Source: an uncultured Bacteroidota bacterium
GTDB taxonomy: Bacteria; Bacteroidota; Bacteroidia; Chitinophagales; Chitinophagaceae
Direction of reading: 5' to 3'
DNA: 54,051 nucleotides
NCBI GenBank assembly: GCA_946479615.1
Contig: CAMLGR010000009.1
Span: 1 to 54,051 of the forward strand
Shown: positions 27,155 through 35,728 of the stretch, piece by piece
Layout: each line of letters starts with the position of its first letter
Position numbering within the stretch: the stretch's first letter is position 1
The notes under the pieces: generated by a model
Databases searched by the model: none
What the model was told of the DNA's origin: nothing
Seen by the model: the letters and a program-made list of their open reading frames with translations, nothing else
Position numbers and translations under genes: made by a program

Positions 27155-27757
27155 CTATCTGCGGCTAAGATCGGAGGAGATCAGCTTCAAAAACTCGCTA
27201 CGGGTGGAGTTTTTCTGGAATTCTCCATCAAAAGCAGAGGTAGTGGTCTCGGAATTTTGTTTTTGTACCCCCCGCATCATCATACACAGGTGCTGGGCCT
27301 CTATAACTACCGCCACGCCCAACGGGTTAAGTGTTTCTTTAATAGCATTCATGATCTCGACGGTCAACCGTTCCTGCACCTGCAGGCGACGGGCGTACAC
27401 ATCGACTACCCGGGCCATTTTGCTAAGACCGGTGATCCAGCCATTGGGGATATAGGCAATATGCGCCTTGCCAAAAAAAGGAAGCATATGATGTTCGCAC
27501 ATACTATATAATTCAATATCCTTTACCACGATCATCTCACTGGCGGGCTCATGAAATTTTGCAGAGTTAAGGATCTCATGCGCATCCAGGTCATAGCCCT
27601 GGGTAAGGAACTGCATGGCTTTGGCCAAACGTTCGGGGGTTTTTATCAATCCTTCGCGGTTGGCATCTTCACCGATCAGGCCCAGCACATTCTTATAATT
27701 CTCACTCAGGCTGGCCGTGATAGCTTCATCGTATTGTTCAATCTTTTTGTAAGCCAT
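27155..27757 (-). CDS. folE: GTP cyclohydrolase I (FolE)
   Basis: This 200-residue enzyme converts GTP to 7,8-dihydroneopterin triphosphate, the first step to folate and tetrahydrobiopterin. The zinc ligands are in CEHHMLPF (Cys and His) and in the later C of [28 protein letters not shown] (trimmed here to its family signature) is the active-site region near residues 115-135. Two PTPS-type genes lie directly upstream on the same strand (27 bases from the nearer), suggesting that the product is passed to them for biopterin-like synthesis. Confidence 0.95.
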   Translation of the reverse strand: MAYKKIEQYDEAITASLSENYKNVLGLIGEDANREGLIKTPERLAKAMQFLTQGYDLDAHEILNSAKFHEPASEMIVVKDIELYSMCEHHMLPFFGKAHIAYIPNGWITGLSKMARVVDVYARRLQVQERLTVEIMNAIKETLNPLGVAVVIEAQHLCMMMRGVQKQNSETTTSAFDGEFQKNSTRSEFLKLISSDLSRR

Positions 27758-27784
27758 AATACTTTCTTGTAATCGTTAAAAATC

Positions 27785-28198
27785 CTATACCGGGTATTCT
27801 ACAAAATTCCGGGGTGTTTCATATAAACGTATCTGTAATTCAAATTTCTTATCGATATACGGACGCAGCAGATCATATATGACTACTACAATGTTCTCTG
27901 CCGTAGGATTCAGGTTTTTAAATTCCTGTGTATCCAGGTTCAGGTTTTTATGATCGAATCGTGTATGGATTTCTCTCCTGACCAGGTCAGAAAGCTCTTT
28001 TAAATCTATAACATAGCCAGTCTCGGGATCAGGTTCTCCCACTACTTTTACTTCCAGTTCATAATTATGACCATGATAATGAGGGAGGGCACACTTACCA
28101 AATACTTTGCTATTGGTAGCATCGTCCCAGGCCGGGTTCGACAACCGGTGGGCGGCGTTAAAATGTTCGCGGCGGTATACAGCTACTTTACGGGACAT
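27785..28198 (-). CDS. 6-pyruvoyl-tetrahydropterin synthase-type enzyme, copy 1
   Basis: This 137-residue T-fold enzyme has the zinc histidines in FNAAHRL (His 19 region) and HGHNYEL. The catalytic cysteine is in KCALPHYHGHNY. There are five residues between Cys and the HGH motif, which is the spacing of true PTPS (Cys-x5-HGH), while QueD has Cys-x3-HGH. This argues for a 6-pyruvoyl-tetrahydropterin (biopterin-like) rather than a queuosine product, though family labels overlap. It lies between folE and a second, clearly paralogous copy. Confidence 0.85.
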   Translation of the reverse strand: MSRKVAVYRREHFNAAHRLSNPAWDDATNSKVFGKCALPHYHGHNYELEVKVVGEPDPETGYVIDLKELSDLVRREIHTRFDHKNLNLDTQEFKNLNPTAENIVVVIYDLLRPYIDKKFELQIRLYETPRNFVEYPV

Positions 28199-28277
28199 GT
28201 ACTAAGCTATGAAAATATATTTTGCGATGAACCAGGCTGAAAATCCTATGCCTGTGACTGCTTAAATTGGTTCACTA

Positions 28278-28688
28278 TTATTCTCCGAAATATTCTACGA
28301 ATATCCTTGGCGTTTCATACAATTTGACACAATGAAGAGATACCCCGGACGGTAAATGTGGTTGCAATTGCTCCCATATGGCTACTGCCAGGTTTTCCGT
28401 ACTGCACATCTTACCTTTCATGAAATCCACGTCGATATTGAGATTGCGGTGATCCAGCTTATCCGTTACATATTCGGTGATCAGCATACTAAGTCTTTTT
28501 ACATCGAATACAAAACCGGTATCAGGATCAGGCTTCCCTTTTACCGTTATCAATAACTCGTAATTATGACCATGCCAGTTCTCATTGGCGCATTTGCCAA
28601 ATACCTCTTCATTCTTTTCATGGCTCCAGGCCGGGTTATACAACCGGTGCGCCGCATTAAAATGTTCCGCCCTTGTCAGGTACACCAT
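28278..28688 (-). CDS. 6-pyruvoyl-tetrahydropterin synthase-type enzyme, copy 2
   Basis: This 136-residue paralogue of the neighbouring gene shares AEHFNAAHRLYNPAW, the Cys-x5-HGH spacing (KCANENWHGHNY) and the C-terminal YETPRIFVEY. The start at 28688 gives MVYLTRAEHFNAAHRL; the in-frame ATG at 28709 adds 7 residues and would overlap the likely promoter. Both copies keep all metal and catalytic residues, so neither looks degenerate. One copy may serve pterin synthesis and the other queuosine or another pterin. A perfect -7 element (28707-28714) precedes it, making this the likely first gene of a PTPS2-PTPS1-folE unit. Confidence 0.83.
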   Translation of the reverse strand: MVYLTRAEHFNAAHRLYNPAWSHEKNEEVFGKCANENWHGHNYELLITVKGKPDPDTGFVFDVKRLSMLITEYVTDKLDHRNLNIDVDFMKGKMCSTENLAVAIWEQLQPHLPSGVSLHCVKLYETPRIFVEYFGE

Positions 28689-28706
28689 ACAGGTAAAATA
28701 AGGCGG

Positions 28707-28714
28707 CAAAGTTA
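28707..28714 (-). promoter_or_regulatory. Bacteroidota -7 promoter element of the PTPS-folE unit
   Basis: On the minus strand this reads TAACTTTG, an exact TAnnTTTG match, 18 bases before the ATG at 28688. It supports that start over the ATG at 28709. Confidence 0.5.
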
Positions 28715-28904
28715 TATGAAATCGCTATGAAAAGAGCCTTTTCGGGGGTACTTATAAAGATCGTATTCCCTGCAAGGCCTGGTTGCCTGTATCTTCCTGC
28801 AAATCATGGCTGTATTATTTTACAAAATTCTTATGAAATGGATTTTTATTTTAGTTTAGCGTTTAGAATTGTTCTTATTGCGAACCCAATTATAAAACTG
28901 TGTT

Positions 28905-29726
28905 ATGAAGACCCTGCTGGCTATCCCTGTTATCCTTTGCTGCCTGTCATTTTCAAAAGAAAAGAAACCGGGAACACCTGAGCTAAATAAGTATAGTTAC
29001 CTCGCGATACATATGTCAGGCAATACTGCTGTGGGCAGCAGCACCGGCTTTTTTATCAAGAAAAAGGATGATCTCTTTTTTATTACCACCTACCATACCT
29101 GCACCTGTGTAGACCTTACTAAAAAAGAACTGATGAAACCAGAATGGGATAAACTGTATATCCGGTTGTCGCAGGAGAATAACAATACCATTTATTACCC
29201 GATCGATCTCAAGGCCCTGCAATCCAAGCGCAAGATTGAGCATTTTGTGGATCACCCGGATATCTGCCTGTATAAAGTAGAGGATATCCCGGCTACGATT
29301 AAAATTAATACGATCGATGGCATTGTTAACCTGAAAGATAAGGTCGAGAAAGCACCTGACGACGCCGTCTTTTTTGGTTTTCCCAAAGAAAACGAATCGC
29401 AGGATGTACATAATCTCGTTATCAAAAAAACAGAAAGCACCCTGAAGTTCCCGCTGGAGCAGGCCGTGGAAATTCCCGGCGTCAGGGCGCTGGACGATAA
29501 TATCATGGCACTGAAAAATACGAGCGCTACCGGAGAAGAAGGTTCACCTGTCTTCTTTGAATATTATGACAAAGACCATGTATTGAAGCATACCATATTC
29601 GGCGGGATGGTATTCACAAGTAATGACGAGCAAAAATGCACCTATATCCTTAAGTCAAAATACATTCTTTCTATTGTCAATGGCAAGATGTGGGCTATTA
29701 AAGACGGTGACAATACGCCGGAATAA
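28905..29726 (+). CDS. Exported trypsin-fold protein lacking the catalytic serine (predicted pseudoprotease)
   Basis: This 273-residue protein has a short signal peptide (about residues 1-17) and the layout of an S1-type serine protease. GSSTGFFI then FFITTYHTC puts the catalytic histidine at H64; FVDHPDICLYKV puts the aspartate at D119; and ATGEEGSPVF stands where GNSGSPVF is expected. The nucleophile position is E212 instead of Ser, so hydrolysis by the usual mechanism is not possible. The rest (GFP strand near 158, TSATG, SPVF) is well kept, arguing for a conserved binding or regulatory role rather than decay. No partner gene is adjacent. The fold assignment is from motifs only. Confidence 0.65.
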   Translation: MKTLLAIPVILCCLSFSKEKKPGTPELNKYSYLAIHMSGNTAVGSSTGFFIKKKDDLFFITTYHTCTCVDLTKKELMKPEWDKLYIRLSQENNNTIYYPIDLKALQSKRKIEHFVDHPDICLYKVEDIPATIKINTIDGIVNLKDKVEKAPDDAVFFGFPKENESQDVHNLVIKKTESTLKFPLEQAVEIPGVRALDDNIMALKNTSATGEEGSPVFFEYYDKDHVLKHTIFGGMVFTSNDEQKCTYILKSKYILSIVNGKMWAIKDGDNTPE

Positions 29727-29759
29727 CAAGTTATTGGTTTTTTACTTTCAGATCCGGCT

Positions 29760-29767
29760 TATTTTTG
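29760..29767 (+). promoter_or_regulatory. Bacteroidota -7 promoter element of mqnB-mqnD
   Basis: TATTTTTG matches TAnnTTTG exactly, 17 bases before the mqnB ATG. A TTG box (29734-29736) lies 23 bases upstream, close to the usual -33 spacing. Confidence 0.5.
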
Positions 29768-29783
29768 CAGGACATTATTTATC

Positions 29784-30440
29784 ATGAATTGTTTACTTGT
29801 TGCAGCTACGGCTAAAGAAATCTCTATCTTCCTTGACCATTACCGTCATACCGATAAGACTTCTTTTGTCGATATTAATATTGATATACTGATCACCGGT
29901 GTAGGGCTTACTGCCACCACTTATAGCCTGACCCGTCAATTCTCGTTGAAACGCCCCGACCTGGTGTTACAGGCCGGCATAGCAGGTTGTTTTGATAAAA
30001 GCATCAAAACAGGAACCGTCGTAGGCGTACAACAGGACACGATAGCTGATGAAAGTGTAGTAGAAAAGAAACAACTAAAGACCCTGTTCGATCTGCAACT
30101 GGTTTCACCGGATCAACCGCCGTATAAGAAAGGATGGCTGCACAATCCCGATAAAACCATCATGAAAAGAAATAAGCTGAAAGCGGTAAAAGCTATTTCT
30201 GTGAACCAGGTCAGTACTGATAAAAAGATGATCGCCTTTTATCAGGAAAAATTCGACCCGGTCATTGAATCCATGGAAGGTGCAGCGTTGCATTATGTTT
30301 GTTTATCCGAAAATATTCCCTTCCTGCAACTGAGAAGTATTTCCAATTATATAGGAGAGAGAAATAAGGCTAACTGGAATATTAAAGAAGCGATACAAAA
30401 CCTGAACAAAGAGCTGATCCGTTTGTTGGAATCATTATAA
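29784..30440 (+). CDS. mqnB: Futalosine hydrolase (MqnB)
   Basis: This 218-residue nucleosidase of the MTA/SAH nucleosidase fold hydrolyses futalosine to dehypoxanthine futalosine in the futalosine route to menaquinone. The phosphorylase-fold motifs ITGVGLTATTYSL and LVLQAGIAGCFD are present. The C-terminal ESMEGAALHYVC (near residue 170) carries the Glu that binds ribose, and the final LRSISNYIGERNKANW is typical of MqnB. mqnD begins 10 bases downstream, which strongly supports the pathway assignment over MTA/SAH nucleosidase. Confidence 0.9.
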   Translation: MNCLLVAATAKEISIFLDHYRHTDKTSFVDINIDILITGVGLTATTYSLTRQFSLKRPDLVLQAGIAGCFDKSIKTGTVVGVQQDTIADESVVEKKQLKTLFDLQLVSPDQPPYKKGWLHNPDKTIMKRNKLKAVKAISVNQVSTDKKMIAFYQEKFDPVIESMEGAALHYVCLSENIPFLQLRSISNYIGERNKANWNIKEAIQNLNKELIRLLESL

Positions 30441-30449
30441 CAGGAACAC

Positions 30450-31289
30450 ATGAAATTTACACTGGGATTTTCTCCCTGCCCCAACGATACTTTTATTTTC
30501 GATGCATTGGTCAACCAGAAAATCGACACGGAAGGTCTGCAATTCGAAGCCGTATTGGAAGATGTGGAAACGCTCAACCGCTGGGCATTGGAAGGAAAGC
30601 TCGGTATCACCAAGCTAAGCTTTCCCGCTTTTTTCCGTTCTGCCAGTAAATATGTATTGATGAATGCAGGAAGTGCGTTGGGTAAAGGAGTAGGTCCGTT
30701 ACTGGTAAGCAAGTCAATACTCAATAATCAAGGGGCAATAGCGAAAGATTCTTTAGTTGCGTTGCCGGGCATTAACACAACAGCAAATTTACTTTTTAGT
30801 TTTGCCTATCCGGATACAGTGAATAAAAAATTTATGGTCTTTTCTGCTATTGAAGATGCCGTAGTGAATGGCGAAACCGATCTGGGCGTGATCATTCATG
30901 AAAACCGTTTTACCTACCAGCAGAAGGGATTGCATAAAGTAACTGACCTGGGAGAATATTGGGAAGAAAAGATGAAAGCTCCCATTCCATTAGGTGGCAT
31001 TGTAATTAAAAGGCAATACGAAAAAGAGATCCGGTTAAAAGTGGATCGGTTAATCCGAAAAAGTCTTGAATATGCATTTGCGCATTACCCGTTAATCACT
31101 GAATACGTAAAAGAACATTCACAGGCGATGAGTGAAGAAGTCATGCGCAAGCATATTGATTTATATGTAAATGATTATAGCCTGGACCTTCGCGAAGAAG
31201 GAATAGAAGCGATCAAAACACTCCACAACGTTTTTACCGGCAGCAATCCTGGTGTAGCAGGCATTACTGCCAATGACCTGTTTATCTGA
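30450..31289 (+). CDS. mqnD: 1,4-dihydroxy-6-naphthoate synthase (MqnD)
   Basis: This 279-residue periplasmic-binding-protein-fold enzyme converts cyclic dehypoxanthine futalosine to 1,4-dihydroxy-6-naphthoate. The N-terminal FSPCPNDTFIFDAL is the family hallmark. The KLSFPAF region and LPLGGIVIKR-like PIPLGGIVIKRQY (near residue 180) are also conserved, with His in GVIIHENRFTY as the likely catalytic histidine. It forms a two-gene operon with mqnB; mqnA and mqnC are elsewhere. Its stop lies 1 base from the stop of the convergent photolyase. Confidence 0.93.
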   Translation: MKFTLGFSPCPNDTFIFDALVNQKIDTEGLQFEAVLEDVETLNRWALEGKLGITKLSFPAFFRSASKYVLMNAGSALGKGVGPLLVSKSILNNQGAIAKDSLVALPGINTTANLLFSFAYPDTVNKKFMVFSAIEDAVVNGETDLGVIIHENRFTYQQKGLHKVTDLGEYWEEKMKAPIPLGGIVIKRQYEKEIRLKVDRLIRKSLEYAFAHYPLITEYVKEHSQAMSEEVMRKHIDLYVNDYSLDLREEGIEAIKTLHNVFTGSNPGVAGITANDLFI

Positions 31290-31290
31290 A

Positions 31291-32595
31291 TTATTTTCGC
31301 AATGCTTTTTTATAGATCTGCAGGCATCTTTCCCTGGCGGCTTCATGCTCTACAACCGGGCGGGGATAAGAAAATTCATCCAGTTCGGGGATCCATTTAC
31401 GGATATATTTTAATTCAGGATCGAACTTCTTTGTTTGCAGGTAAGGATTGAAGATCCTGAAATAGGGAGCTGCATCACATCCGCTGCCAGCCGCCCATTG
31501 CCATCCGCCGTTATTGGCGGCGAGATCATAATCGAGTAATTTTTTTGCGAAATAGGCTTCTCCCCAGCGCCAGTCAACCAGTAAATGTTTAGTTAGAAAG
31601 GAAGCCACTACCATACGGATACGGTTATGCATAAACCCGGTTTCATTTAATTCCCGCATACCAGCATCAACGATAGGATAACCTGTTTTGCCATTACACC
31701 AGGCTTCAAACTCTTTTTCATTATTGCGCCATTCGATCTTATCATATTCCGGCTTAAAAGAATGAGTAACGATCTGTGGAAAATGAAAAAGGATCATATG
31801 ATAAAAATCCCGCCAGATCAGTTCATTGAGATAAGTTTCATTCAATGCACCGGCTTCCCGTGCCAGTTCGCGGATACTGATCGTACCGAAGCGAAGATGT
31901 ACACTCATACGCGAAGTGCCGGCAATAGCAGGAATATCTCTTTGTTCTTTATAATGCTTTATAACTTCTTCTTTCCATTTTTTAGGGGGGAATTTTTCTC
32001 CTGCCGGTTTAAATTTCATGGAAGCGAGGGATGGCAAAGCAATGACCTGTTGCTTATAAAAATTGCCTGCGTATTTTTGGGTGGGATAGGATTTTAAATA
32101 AAAATCATTCACCGCAGCCTTCCATCTTCTTGAATAGGGAGTAAAGATCGTGTATGGTTTTCCATCATCTTTTACTACTTCATTTCTTTCTGCGATCACC
32201 TGGTCTTTAAATGTATGAAAGCTGGCGCCGGCTTGTTTCAGCAGGGCAGCTACTTCAGCATCTCTTTTTTTAGCATAAGGCTCGTAATCATGATTGGTAA
32301 ATACCTTTTCAACATTATAGTCTTTGAGTAAACGGGTAAATATTTCTTTGGGAAAGCCATAGCGCACATCGAGCGTGGCTCCTTTTTTTTGAAGCCGCTC
32401 CTGTATTTCTTCGAGCGCCAGGTGAATAAACTCTACGCGCCTGTCTGTACGATCTTCCAATTCATCAAGAATATTCCGATCGAAAATAAAAAGAGGAAGA
32501 ACAGGGTTTTTATCTTTTAACGCATGATAAAGACCGGCATTATCATGCAGGCGAAGATCGCGGCGGAACCAAAAAATGTTGACAACTGGTTTCAT
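31291..32595 (-). CDS. phrB: Deoxyribodipyrimidine photolyase (cryptochrome/photolyase family)
   Basis: This 434-residue flavoprotein repairs UV-induced cyclobutane pyrimidine dimers using light. The start at 32595 gives MKPVVNIFWFRRDLRLHDN; the upstream ATG at 32610 adds 5 residues. The N-terminal antenna domain contains WFRRDLRLHDN. The C-terminal FAD domain contains GTSRMSVHLRFG, LIWRDFYHMIL, the tryptophan-rich NGGWQWAAGSGCDAAPYFRIFNP segment (near 350, with N and D that contact FAD and lesion) and DAGMRELNETGFMHNR. All are typical of class I CPD photolyases. DASH and (6-4) types are less likely because no long C-terminal extension is present. Confidence 0.9.
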   Translation of the reverse strand: MKPVVNIFWFRRDLRLHDNAGLYHALKDKNPVLPLFIFDRNILDELEDRTDRRVEFIHLALEEIQERLQKKGATLDVRYGFPKEIFTRLLKDYNVEKVFTNHDYEPYAKKRDAEVAALLKQAGASFHTFKDQVIAERNEVVKDDGKPYTIFTPYSRRWKAAVNDFYLKSYPTQKYAGNFYKQQVIALPSLASMKFKPAGEKFPPKKWKEEVIKHYKEQRDIPAIAGTSRMSVHLRFGTISIRELAREAGALNETYLNELIWRDFYHMILFHFPQIVTHSFKPEYDKIEWRNNEKEFEAWCNGKTGYPIVDAGMRELNETGFMHNRIRMVVASFLTKHLLVDWRWGEAYFAKKLLDYDLAANNGGWQWAAGSGCDAAPYFRIFNPYLQTKKFDPELKYIRKWIPELDEFSYPRPVVEHEAARERCLQIYKKALRK

Positions 32596-32612
32596 AGAAA
32601 CACCAAACAAGA

Positions 32613-33452
32613 CTACTCCCGGATTGTTTTTACAAACTCATTGTAAATCTTCACAATTTGTTCGTTGCCATAGATCGTATCACCATATTGTTTTACCCAA
32701 CGGATCCCGTTCATGGCATTTGTCAGGAAAATTTCGTCGGCTTCTTTGAGATCGACGGGAGAAACAGGTTGTTCTTCCACTGCATAACCGGCTGTGCGGC
32801 CTTTCTCCAACAGATACCGGCGCATGACCCCGGCTACCGGCCCTTCACTTAGTGGCGGAGTGAGCAATGTATTATTCTTTACCAGGAAAAGATTGGCAAT
32901 AGTCGCATCTGCGATGCGGTTATTATGATTCAGAACAAGACAATCATTGAGTTTGTGTGACCGGGCATATTGCGCCGCCATCACATAGGGCAGGAAATTG
33001 GCCGATTTGAGATGAGAAAAGGCGTCGGAGCTTTTCCGGGCATCGGGGAAGATATCGATCACCAGGCCATTATCATTGAGTTGATTTACTGATTCTGCCG
33101 CCGGCCAGCACTCGATGATATAGTGAAATCCCGGCTTTTCTTCGTAGAGACCGCCATTGCCCCGGGATGCGGAAAGCCGTACGCGGGCCAGTTGATCGCA
33201 CCCGTTTTTTTCGCATAAAAGCAGGATCCGTTCGGTCAATTTCGTAGTGTCTAGGTGGGCAGGTATGTCTACCCGGAGGAGCTGAAGGCCGGAAAAAAAG
33301 CGTTCGAAATGGTAAGTAGCGAGAGAAATACGCTTGTTCTGCACTTTCAGGGTCTCGAAAATTCCGTCGCCATAGCGGTAGCCCCTGTTGGCAGCCATTA
33401 CTACGGGTTGATTGGCGGGCACCATTTTACCATTTACGCAGGTATAGTTCAT
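32613..33452 (-). CDS. Class IV aminotransferase (IlvE/PabC fold)
   Basis: This 279-residue PLP enzyme of fold type IV has the start at 33452 that gives MNYTCVNGK; the longer frame adds 10 hydrophobic residues with no family support. GYRYGDGIFETLKV (about 27-40) is the hallmark. The Schiff-base lysine is in HLKSANFLPYV (near 150), and NHNNRIADATIANLFLV is the E/D-containing cofactor strand. Members are branched-chain aminotransferases, D-amino acid transaminases or aminodeoxychorismate lyase (PabC). The short length and motif set fit PabC or an unassigned IlvE-like enzyme. A folate link to nearby folE is conceivable only as inference. It lies 18 bases upstream of the photolyase gene. Confidence 0.82.
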   Translation of the reverse strand: MNYTCVNGKMVPANQPVVMAANRGYRYGDGIFETLKVQNKRISLATYHFERFFSGLQLLRVDIPAHLDTTKLTERILLLCEKNGCDQLARVRLSASRGNGGLYEEKPGFHYIIECWPAAESVNQLNDNGLVIDIFPDARKSSDAFSHLKSANFLPYVMAAQYARSHKLNDCLVLNHNNRIADATIANLFLVKNNTLLTPPLSEGPVAGVMRRYLLEKGRTAGYAVEEQPVSPVDLKEADEIFLTNAMNGIRWVKQYGDTIYGNEQIVKIYNEFVKTIRE

Positions 33453-33472
33453 GGCCGAAAGTAAATAAAAAA

Positions 33473-33494
33473 GCCACCCCATGAAGCGGGTGGC
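33473..33494 (-). terminator. Rho-independent terminator of the minus-strand response regulator
   Basis: GCCACCC pairs with GGGTGGC around a short loop. On the minus strand it is followed by six Ts (plus As at about 33467-33472). It follows the stop at 33521. Confidence 0.85.
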
Positions 33495-33520
33495 GATTTA
33501 TCTAAGCAATTAGTAAGAGA

Positions 33521-34195
33521 TCAGGCTTGTTCTACAAGACCCGCCTTCACAGCATACATGACCAGGCCGGCCATGGATTTGGTTCCCGTTTTCGTCTTCA
33601 GTTTATCTCTTATAGCTTCTACCGTGCGGGGACTGAGGTCCACGATATCAGCAATTTCTTTTGTGCTTTTTTCATCACACATCAGTTTCAGGATGGTGAT
33701 TTCTTTATCGGTCAGTTGCACATCCTGTACCATGGATGATTCTACGGTGCGTTTGGTACGCAAACCGCTAAGTAAAGCTTTATTTGTCAATTCGTTAAAG
33801 AAGAAGTCTTGTTCGTATACAGTGCGGATCGCATCGTAGATCATTTCAGAACCTGATTCTTTGGTCAGGTAAGAATTGGCACCGATTTCCATCATTTTGG
33901 AGATAACGGAATGGTCGTTATGCATGGAGAGCATAATAACTTTTACACCAGGGTAAAGCTTTTTGATCTCGGGCAGTGTTGCCAGTCCGTCCATAATAGG
34001 CATTTGTATATCGAGTAATACTACATCCGGTTGAATATGACGCAGGAGGTTAAGAAGTTGCATACCGTTTTCGGCTTCGGCTACCATTTGAATATCCTTG
34101 CGGCTGGAGAGGGATGTTTTAACGCCTGTGCGGAAAAGGGCGTGATCGTCTGCGATTGCTACTTTGATAACTGAGTTGGATTCGGGGTTCTTCAT
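33521..34195 (-). CDS. NarL/FixJ-family response regulator
   Basis: This 224-residue two-component regulator has a receiver domain (about 8-125) and a LuxR-type DNA-binding domain (about 155-220). The phosphoacceptor aspartate is in VVLLDIQMPIMDG (near residue 58), with the early acidic pair in IADDHALF, the Thr/Ser switch in VIMLSMHND and the lysine in LTKESG. The HTH segment is STKEIADIVDLSPRTVEAIRDKL. No kinase gene is adjacent on its strand. The paralogous regulator at 36530 has its kinase alongside, so this one is probably an orphan or served by a distant kinase. Confidence 0.92.
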   Translation of the reverse strand: MKNPESNSVIKVAIADDHALFRTGVKTSLSSRKDIQMVAEAENGMQLLNLLRHIQPDVVLLDIQMPIMDGLATLPEIKKLYPGVKVIMLSMHNDHSVISKMMEIGANSYLTKESGSEMIYDAIRTVYEQDFFFNELTNKALLSGLRTKRTVESSMVQDVQLTDKEITILKLMCDEKSTKEIADIVDLSPRTVEAIRDKLKTKTGTKSMAGLVMYAVKAGLVEQA

Positions 34196-34426
34196 GGATT
34201 ATGAATTAAGGGTTCGGTATTTGTTCTCGTGTGCAAGATGGAAAATTCCTACAACATATACCATAGTATAAGTACTTGATTTGGTATTTGTGGAAAGTAC
34301 CATTACTGTGGATAAGTTGAAATGTTACGAAAATGAGTTAGAAAAGCTACGAGAGTGGATGACGGTGATTTTACTACCCGGTCAGTAAATACCGAATACC
34401 CTAAATCGGGCAGTAATGCTCTTGTC

Positions 34427-34757
34427 CACATACCTGTGTGGATATATTTTTGTCTCAGAAAGTTGATTGAAACGGATGACTCGTTGATTCCTACTCATCC
34501 AATGTCCAAACCGTCCAGAAAGTTATTTCCAATCCTTTGAAAGACTTAAACGATCCTCTCCGACAATCAACTTTCTCTTTTTTTTGTTCATTATACCCCT
34601 ATTATAAGCGTTGATCCGTTCCCTTTTGAAAAACTACCCAGGCTTTTAAGAACTCTAAACCTTGTCCTTTTTCTTAGAATCTGTTTCCCTTCAACATACA
34701 TTTTTCTTTCATAACAGTAACGTAGCCCTTTTACCAACTCAGGTGAAGGGGTTTTTT
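34427..34757 (+). ncRNA. Candidate structured RNA with terminator-like ends (unassigned)
   Basis: The 725-base gap 34196-34920 has no convincing gene but much structure. A hairpin TCCACA/TGTGGA lies at 34427-34444. A perfect 13-bp inverted repeat, 34457-34469 with 34564-34576, encloses a smaller hairpin (GGATGA/TCATCC, 34473-34500) and is followed directly by eight Ts (34578-34585). A further hairpin (CCCTTTTACC with GGTGAAGGGG, two G-U pairs) is followed by TTTTTT at 34727-34757. Two terminator-like structures on the plus strand with no upstream plus-strand gene suggest one or two small RNAs. No Rfam family was recognised. Confidence 0.35.
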
Positions 34758-34920
34758 GTTTCCAGGATGTATGGGAACATGTTATTGCCTCTAAATCAAC
34801 CTCTTCATGGGACCTCGACTGGCTGTTTCACCGGCGGGAAAAAAACGTTTTTTTCTGGTGTTTTTCTAAAAAAGATTTGATAAGCAAACTCCTATCTTAG
34901 CACAGATTGAACCTTTTCAT

Positions 34921-35667
34921 ATGGATAAAACGATTGTTTTATATAGTAGCCAGTACTATATTCCATTAATACCGCAGATATTATCGCTGATATGCGTGAT
35001 TGTTATTAGGAAAAGAAATGATCATCCCGAATTTAGATTATTTCAGATCTATGCCCTGTGCTATTTTCTAATGTATCCCTTATTAATTTTCTCTTACTTT
35101 TTAAATACTCCAGAAGCAATTAATCTAAGGATCTTTGAAAATTGGGACAATTTATTTACAGTAATTGAACTTTATGTGTATATAAAATACATTCGCAACC
35201 TACTGACCAAAATTCAAAAAAACATACTCTTCATACTATCATATTGTTTCATCTTCTTTTTTCTATTTCTTACGATAATAGGAAATATATATGGGCCACT
35301 CAAACAATCAACAAAAAATATAATCTACACAATTCAATCAACCATATTAATATTGACCTGTCTTTTTTATTACACAAACCTATTTAGAAATAAACCTTCC
35401 TTTAAATTAAAGACAGAACCTTCATTTTGGTTAACCACAGGATTGTTTTGTATGTTAACGGCGATGTTGCCCTTTTCGATTGCGGAAAATTATCTGATTA
35501 AGAATTACCCGGAGACATGGATGATCCTGTCCATGATAAACAGCTTGCTCTATTCTTTAAATTTTATTACAATAATTAAGGCCTGCAAATGTACCGTAGG
35601 CTTAGCAGGAAATCATCAATACTCAATTTCATTAACTGACTGCAGAGATGAATTCAACAACACATAA
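34921..35667 (+). CDS. AT-rich seven-TM membrane protein of unknown function
   Basis: This 248-residue protein is almost entirely membrane: seven hydrophobic segments (about 9-30, 38-59, 74-92, 96-121, 127-150, 163-187 and 194-216) with a short charged C-terminus. No enzymatic or receptor motif is recognised. It precedes a histidine kinase that has only one membrane helix and its paired regulator, so it may supply sensing; that is inference. Codon use is notably A/T-rich (ATA, AAT, TTA frequent), unlike the following kinase gene, which may mean recent acquisition or relaxed selection. A near-consensus -7 element (TATCTTAG, 34893) precedes it. Confidence 0.55.
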   Translation: MDKTIVLYSSQYYIPLIPQILSLICVIVIRKRNDHPEFRLFQIYALCYFLMYPLLIFSYFLNTPEAINLRIFENWDNLFTVIELYVYIKYIRNLLTKIQKNILFILSYCFIFFFLFLTIIGNIYGPLKQSTKNIIYTIQSTILILTCLFYYTNLFRNKPSFKLKTEPSFWLTTGLFCMLTAMLPFSIAENYLIKNYPETWMILSMINSLLYSLNFITIIKACKCTVGLAGNHQYSISLTDCRDEFNNT

Positions 35668-35728
35668 TCATAAATTAAAAAAGCTAATACACCTATTTCG
35701 CCGATAATATATTACTAAGAATCAATTC

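Noticed and set aside
27011..27511. 166-residue plus-strand frame over fabD and folE
   Set aside because: It lies antisense to two well-identified genes and shows no domain.
28905..29726. Active serine protease call for the trypsin-fold protein
   Set aside because: The nucleophile position in the GxSGSP-like motif is Glu, so an active S1 protease is not supported.
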